This document shows, piece by piece, positions 60,624-64,000 of a DNA stretch of 64,000 bases. A model generated the notes under the pieces. The model saw only the letters and a list, made by a program, of their open reading frames with translations. It made no database searches and was not told the origin of the DNA. This stretch comes from an uncultured Paracoccaceae bacterium. Its GTDB lineage: Bacteria > Pseudomonadota > Alphaproteobacteria > Rhodobacterales > Rhodobacteraceae. Each line of letters starts with the position of its first letter. Position 1 is the stretch's first letter. A program made the position numbers and the translations under genes. The stretch spans positions 24,295-88,294 of the forward strand of contig CAJJBH010000035.1 in NCBI GenBank assembly GCA_905182355.1. The letters run 5' to 3'.

Positions 60624-61877
60624 TTAAGCCACAAGTTGGTTTTTCCGCACTCCAATAATTTGCGTTGCAACGATCTGCCCTTCTGGTTGCGGTGTCTCAA
60701 ATGAAACCTCGGTAAATTGTTCTGTGCGCCCCATTTTGGGGTTTTCCATCAACACTTGATGGGTCTTGCCAACCTGTGCCTGCAAATGTTGCTGGACCTG
60801 CGCATCACCCGCCGCGCGAAGTGTCGCCGCACGTTGCTTGATAATCTTGCCATTCACAGCAGGCATCCGTGCGGCAGGCGTTCCCTCTCGCGCAGAGTAA
60901 GGGAACACATGCAGCCAAGTCAGATCACATTCCGTAATGAGCGCGAGGGAATTCGCAAACATAGCGTCCGTTTCTGTCGGGAAGCCTGCGATAATGTCAG
61001 CGCCAAAAGTCATGTCGGGACGTAATTTTTTAGCGTCTTGGGCAAATTGGATTGCATCATCGCGCAGATGACGGCGTTTCATCCGTTTAAGGATCATATC
61101 GTCACCGTTCTGCAAGGACAGGTGAAGATGGGGCATCAGGCGCTGTTCGGTGGCGATGGCCTGCATCAGGTTTTCGTCGACCTCGATACTGTCAATCGAA
61201 CTAATCCGCAGGCGGGGCAAGTCAGGCACCAAGCGTAAGATACGCATGACAAGATCGCCTAATTTAGGTTCAGCAGGCAGATCAGCGCCCCAACTGGTTA
61301 GATCGACGCCAGTTAGTACGACCTCGTTGAATCCTTTGTCGACCAAACGTTTGATCTGGTCGACAACAACGCCCGCAGGGACGGAGCGTGAATTGCCTCG
61401 ACCGTATGGTATAATGCAAAACGTACAGCGGTGATCACAGCCGTTTTGAACCTGAACATATGCACGGCTACGTGTACCGAAGCCATCAATCAGATGACCT
61501 GCAGTTTCAGTCACCGACATGATATCATTGACCTGAACGGCTTCTGTTTCACCGATGAAATCAGCGGCCAATCCCTGCCAAGTTGCCCCAAGCATTTTTT
61601 CGGTGTTGCCGATAACAACGTCAACCTCATCCATCGCAGTAAACGTCGCGGGTTCGGTTTGCGCTGCACATCCGGTTACGATCAAACGCGCGTCAGGATT
61701 TTCGCGGCGCAGCTTACGGATGTCTTGGCGTGCCTTGCGCACGGCCTCAGCCGTTACGGCGCAGGTGTTCACAACAATAGCGTTCTGCAACCCGGCGTCC
61801 TGCGCCAGTTCTTTCATCGCTTCAGTTTCATAGGCGTTCAATCGACACCCGTGATTTGAAAATTTTGGTGCGGTCAT
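60624..61877 (-). CDS. mtaB: tRNA t6A37 methylthiotransferase MtaB
   Basis: Radical-SAM enzyme that adds a methylthio group to threonylcarbamoyl-adenosine at tRNA position 37; cytoplasmic. 417 residues. The N-terminal MTTase domain has three Cys (NHGCRLNAYETEAM, VVNTCAVTAEAVRKAR, VTGCAAQ). The radical-SAM cluster motif is CDHRCTFCIIPYGRGNSRS, with TGVDLTSWGAD after it. A C-terminal TRAM-like segment ends the protein. It overlaps dapF by four bases. It uses the product of TsaD, encoded at 22-23 kb. Confidence 0.92.
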   Translation of the reverse strand: MTAPKFSNHGCRLNAYETEAMKELAQDAGLQNAIVVNTCAVTAEAVRKARQDIRKLRRENPDARLIVTGCAAQTEPATFTAMDEVDVVIGNTEKMLGATWQGLAADFIGETEAVQVNDIMSVTETAGHLIDGFGTRSRAYVQVQNGCDHRCTFCIIPYGRGNSRSVPAGVVVDQIKRLVDKGFNEVVLTGVDLTSWGADLPAEPKLGDLVMRILRLVPDLPRLRISSIDSIEVDENLMQAIATEQRLMPHLHLSLQNGDDMILKRMKRRHLRDDAIQFAQDAKKLRPDMTFGADIIAGFPTETDAMFANSLALITECDLTWLHVFPYSAREGTPAARMPAVNGKIIKQRAATLRAAGDAQVQQHLQAQVGKTHQVLMENPKMGRTEQFTEVSFETPQPEGQIVATQIIGVRKNQLVA

Positions 61878-62728
61878 TGTATACTATCCAAGAAGGCTTG
61901 GGTGAAGGCTCCTGAAAAGACGTGCATGGTGGGACCTGTCATCCACACGCCATCATCGCGCCAATCAATTTGTAACGTGCCCCCATCTAGATCAATTCGC
62001 ACATTGCGCCCCGTAAGGCCACGGCGAGCCGCTGCAACGGCTGTGGCGCAGGACGACGATCCGGAGGCAAGCGTAACGCCCACGCCACGTTCCCAAACGC
62101 GCATGCGGATGTGATCTAGTCCAATGATCTGGGCAAACTGCACATTGGTCCGTTGCGGATAAAGTGGGTGATGTTCTAAAACGGCCCCTTGGGTCTCAAG
62201 ATCAACACTGGCCACATCATCAACAAAGAATGTGCAATGGGGGTTTCCCATGCCAGTAGCAGTAGGTTCACCGTCGATTGGAAGCTTCAATGTATCCTCA
62301 TCATAGGCTAGCGGAATATCGTTCCAGTCCAATTGCGGTTGACCCATATTGATCGAGGTCACGCCGTTGCCCATATCCTGCGCAAAAAGCGTGCCATGGT
62401 CAGTGGTAAGTGACAGTGATTGATCACTGTTACCGTCCATTAGATACCGCGCTATACATCGCGTCGCATTTCCGCAGGCCGCTGAAGTTGATCCGTCAGC
62501 GTTATAAAATGTGAGATGCGCGTCTGCGGTACTGTCAGCGTTGCCGTTCGAGATAACGGCGAGCTGATCAAAGCCCACACCACGGTGCCGATCACCCAAA
62601 GCGTGGGCCATCGATACGGTAATGACTAACGGCTGCGCCCGCGCATCGAGCACAACGAAGTCGTTGCCAAGTCCGTGCATCTTCATAAACGGAAAAAGAG
62701 GTTCATTTTTCATCTGCATTTTGCTCAT
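61874..62728 (-). CDS. dapF: Diaminopimelate epimerase
   Basis: Converts LL- to meso-diaminopimelate for lysine and peptidoglycan synthesis; PLP-independent. 284 residues from ATG 62728, preferred for GAAGG just upstream; a start at 62767 is possible but adds an unlikely lead. MHGLGNDFVVLDAR opens the fold, and the two catalytic Cys lie in SAACGNATRC and ASGSSSCATAVAA. Coupled to mtaB by an ATGA overlap, a pair often seen in alphaproteobacteria. Confidence 0.93.
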   Translation of the reverse strand: MSKMQMKNEPLFPFMKMHGLGNDFVVLDARAQPLVITVSMAHALGDRHRGVGFDQLAVISNGNADSTADAHLTFYNADGSTSAACGNATRCIARYLMDGNSDQSLSLTTDHGTLFAQDMGNGVTSINMGQPQLDWNDIPLAYDEDTLKLPIDGEPTATGMGNPHCTFFVDDVASVDLETQGAVLEHHPLYPQRTNVQFAQIIGLDHIRMRVWERGVGVTLASGSSSCATAVAAARRGLTGRNVRIDLDGGTLQIDWRDDGVWMTGPTMHVFSGAFTQAFLDSIQ

Positions 62729-62824
62729 ATAACCTTCGTTGTCAGGTGAATCCAGTAAGTAGCTCATAAAGTTGAGAATAAGGGCTTGACCCTACCGCCG
62801 ACTCTTTCTAGTAACCCGCGTAGT

Positions 62825-62900
62825 GGGCCTGTAGCTCAGTTGGTAGAGCAACTGACTTTTAATCAGTAGGTCTCCGGTTCGAGCCCGGACGGGCTCACCA
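62825..62900 (+). tRNA. tRNA-Lys, anticodon TTT
   Basis: 76 bases fold as a full cloverleaf: acceptor GGGCCTG with CGGGCTC (with G-T pairs), D arm GCTCAGTTGGTAGAGC, anticodon stem ACTGA/TCAGT around CTTTTAA giving TTT, and T arm TCCGG/CCGGA around TTCGAGC. CCA is encoded. Confidence 0.95.
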
Positions 62901-62908
62901 CTTTTTTC

Positions 62909-62927
62909 AACGGCTTAGCCGTTTTTT
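62909..62927 (+). terminator. Intrinsic terminator after tRNA-Lys
   Basis: AACGGC pairs with GCCGTT around TTA and is followed by TTTT, 8 bases past the tRNA. Confidence 0.8.
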
Positions 62928-63434
62928 GATCGTATGTAGGGCGCAGTATTGCCATAAAAGGTTTCACTTAGGTTTCACCGTTGCGTTGATGCAATAGCTT
63001 TATAGTGATCTAAACTATTTATTCTGATGCCAAAGCTCTGCAACTGAGGCCCCCGGATCGCGGTTCACGATCTGACAGCTGGAACTGGCAGGCAGTCTCA
63101 GATCAAAGCGCCATGGGCTGTTTAGGATTTCTTTGTTGCAGGCTGCCGTAGTGTCTGGGGGTTGCTGTACCCAACCTGTACAGCTTAGCTGCAATCGGCG
63201 CGAGTGGCCCCCCCCTATCTTAGGGCCCGCCCCTCGGACCACGGCCCTTTAGTATTAGCCTTGTAAATTCATTCGGGGGTAATTTTGTTCGGAGGCCTAT
63301 GTCATGGATCGACCATCCCGCTGCACGACACCCGCGCAGCGCACCACGGTCCGGGGTGACTGCGCCTAGTCCTCGACCGTCAGACCGCAGAACCATGGAC
63401 ACCTGCCAGATGGCTGCGTTGTACAATGCTCAGT
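62928..63434. other. Gene-free stretch between tRNA-Lys and an integrase remnant
   Basis: About 500 bp without a recognisable gene. A short direct repeat GGTTTCAC occurs twice near 62959-62978. The stretch 63050-63430 is GC-rich with scattered open frames on both strands, none with a family signature. It may hold more of the decayed element whose integrase end follows, but I cannot read it. Confidence 0.45.
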
Positions 63435-63582
63435 CACAGCTTCCTGGATCGCTTGCGAGCGGCTCGATGCCCTGCAGACATCATAGACGCACTGGGAGGG
63501 TGGAGCACGGCCGGTGTGGGCAGCAAGGTACGGTGACGGGTTTGAGTTGAGCCAGAAGTCCCTGTGGATTAGGGAGCTATAA
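63435..63582 (+). pseudogene. Tyrosine recombinase (phage-type integrase) C-terminal remnant, frameshifted
   Basis: The frame from 63435 reads HSFLDRLRAARCPADIIDAL, GGWSTAGVG and then slips near 63524-63529. In the next frame it goes on KYGDGFELSQKSLWIREL and stops at 63582. This is the C-terminal pattern of phage-type tyrosine integrases: the H-S-F-x-D-R-L-R motif, a G-G-W-S-T segment with the second His/Trp position, and the active-site Tyr in a K-Y-G-x-G motif. No upstream part of the enzyme is readable, so it is a dead fragment. It lies 534 bp past tRNA-Lys, a usual integration target. Confidence 0.65.
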
Positions 63583-64000
63583 CCAGTCAGCATTGGCGGG
63601 TACTGCTTAGGGCGATAGTGACAGATGCGGCACTATGCACATTTCGACATGAAGGGCGGGAACCGGAAGTTCGCAGCGCTTTGCATAGAGGTCCGCTCAG
63701 CGGACAAACCGGCCTTTTTCCCTCGCAGCGAATGCAAGTGCAGAAACCGCTCGCGCGCACTGCACACAATTCTCTGCGGCGCGGCGATATTCCCCAGACC
63801 GGCCATTGGTTTGGGCAAAAACGGGTGAAATCCAAACTGACCCTTCGCTGCGGCTTGCCTCAACAGTCGAGACGCGGACAAAGCGACCTTTCCGTCCCTT
63901 TTCTTGGATGTCCGCTTTGGGTTTATTACCACGCAGCTGGGTTCATTTTTCCGCTGCAATCTGAATCCACTCAGTGATTTGATCAAGTGACTGCTCACTA
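63583..64000. other. Probably repeat-like non-coding tail with open frames on both strands
   Basis: Long frames run on both strands (plus 63618-63977, minus 63633-63998) but neither has a fold, signal or family I recognise, and codons look alike on the two strands. Short dyads such as TCCGCTCAGCGGA (near 63694) and spaced copies of GCGGACA and TGTCCGC (for example near 63866 and 63911) suggest a structured dispersed repeat. Similar two-strand open stretches are often mis-annotated as small hypothetical proteins in Roseobacter genomes. I do not call a gene here. Confidence 0.4.

Noticed and set aside
63633..63998. Minus-strand frame of 121 codons as a hypothetical protein
   Set aside because: An equally long frame runs on the plus strand, neither shows a family signature, and the stretch has repeat-like dyads.
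1..64000. CRISPR array, rRNA operon, toxin-antitoxin pair or defence island
   Set aside because: No regularly spaced repeats, no rRNA sequence and no recognisable defence or toxin-antitoxin family were seen on either strand.

Overview
The window reads as chromosomal DNA of a marine alphaproteobacterium of the family Rhodobacteraceae (Roseobacter group). Evidence: FlaF/FlbT behind the flagellin gene; the PetP/PetR regulator pair; petABC for cytochrome bc1; the tsaD-hemD-mitofilin-hemY block; the xseB-ispA-dxs block; and an intergenic repeat built around GAGGATATTTT and GGCCAAAAGAAA. Genus is not certain. Gene decay plus a tail of two-strand open frames without a protein signature would fit an Octadecabacter/Loktanella-like genome (inference).

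Layout, left to right. 1-1.35 kb: an ABC importer (ATPase and the start of a binding protein) running off the left edge. 1.6-3.9 kb: a frameshifted DUF2793 gene and a DoeA-like M24 hydrolase. 4.2-10.5 kb: a polyamine-type locus (class III aminotransferase, GntR regulator, potFGHI) with TGATCA-centred palindromes in front of both arms. 10.6-11.9 kb: UDP-glucose dehydrogenase. 11.9-18.7 kb: a flagellar segment (flgD, fliK, flgJ-like, flgN-like, fliC, flaF, flbT). It then breaks down: a DUF1217 gene is joined out of frame to the 3' end of fliH, fliN is intact, and fliP carries an early amber codon. An IS3-family transposase remnant follows.

19.5-31.9 kb: mostly housekeeping genes (gpsA, tsaD, hemD, hemY-like, ahcY, HU), with a glycosyltransferase broken by two frameshifts. 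32-35.3 kb: amn and ade, an AMP-to-adenine-to-hypoxanthine route. 36.2-42 kb: a LysR regulator divergent from a four-gene CoA-dependent catabolic operon (class II aldolase, acyl-CoA dehydrogenase, ADP-forming acyl-CoA ligase, CaiD-like hydratase). This is the best candidate here for an uncharacterised pathway. 44-49.7 kb: dxs, ispA, xseB, a 33-codon histone-deacetylase-like remnant, petR, petP, and divergent ilvE.

51-56.2 kb: aroC, a TPP riboswitch driving thiBPQ, and ribH under an FMN riboswitch. 57.8-60.5 kb: petABC. 60.6-62.7 kb: mtaB and dapF. 62.8 kb: tRNA-Lys(TTT). The last 1.1 kb has no intact gene but holds the frameshifted C-terminus of a tyrosine recombinase and an apparently repeat-like non-coding tail.

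Overall the window is ordinary core metabolism in compact operons, with clear decay of the flagellar cluster, surface glycosylation and mobile DNA. Some single-base frameshifts could be sequencing errors. The flagellar deletion junction and the fliP amber codon are less easily explained that way.
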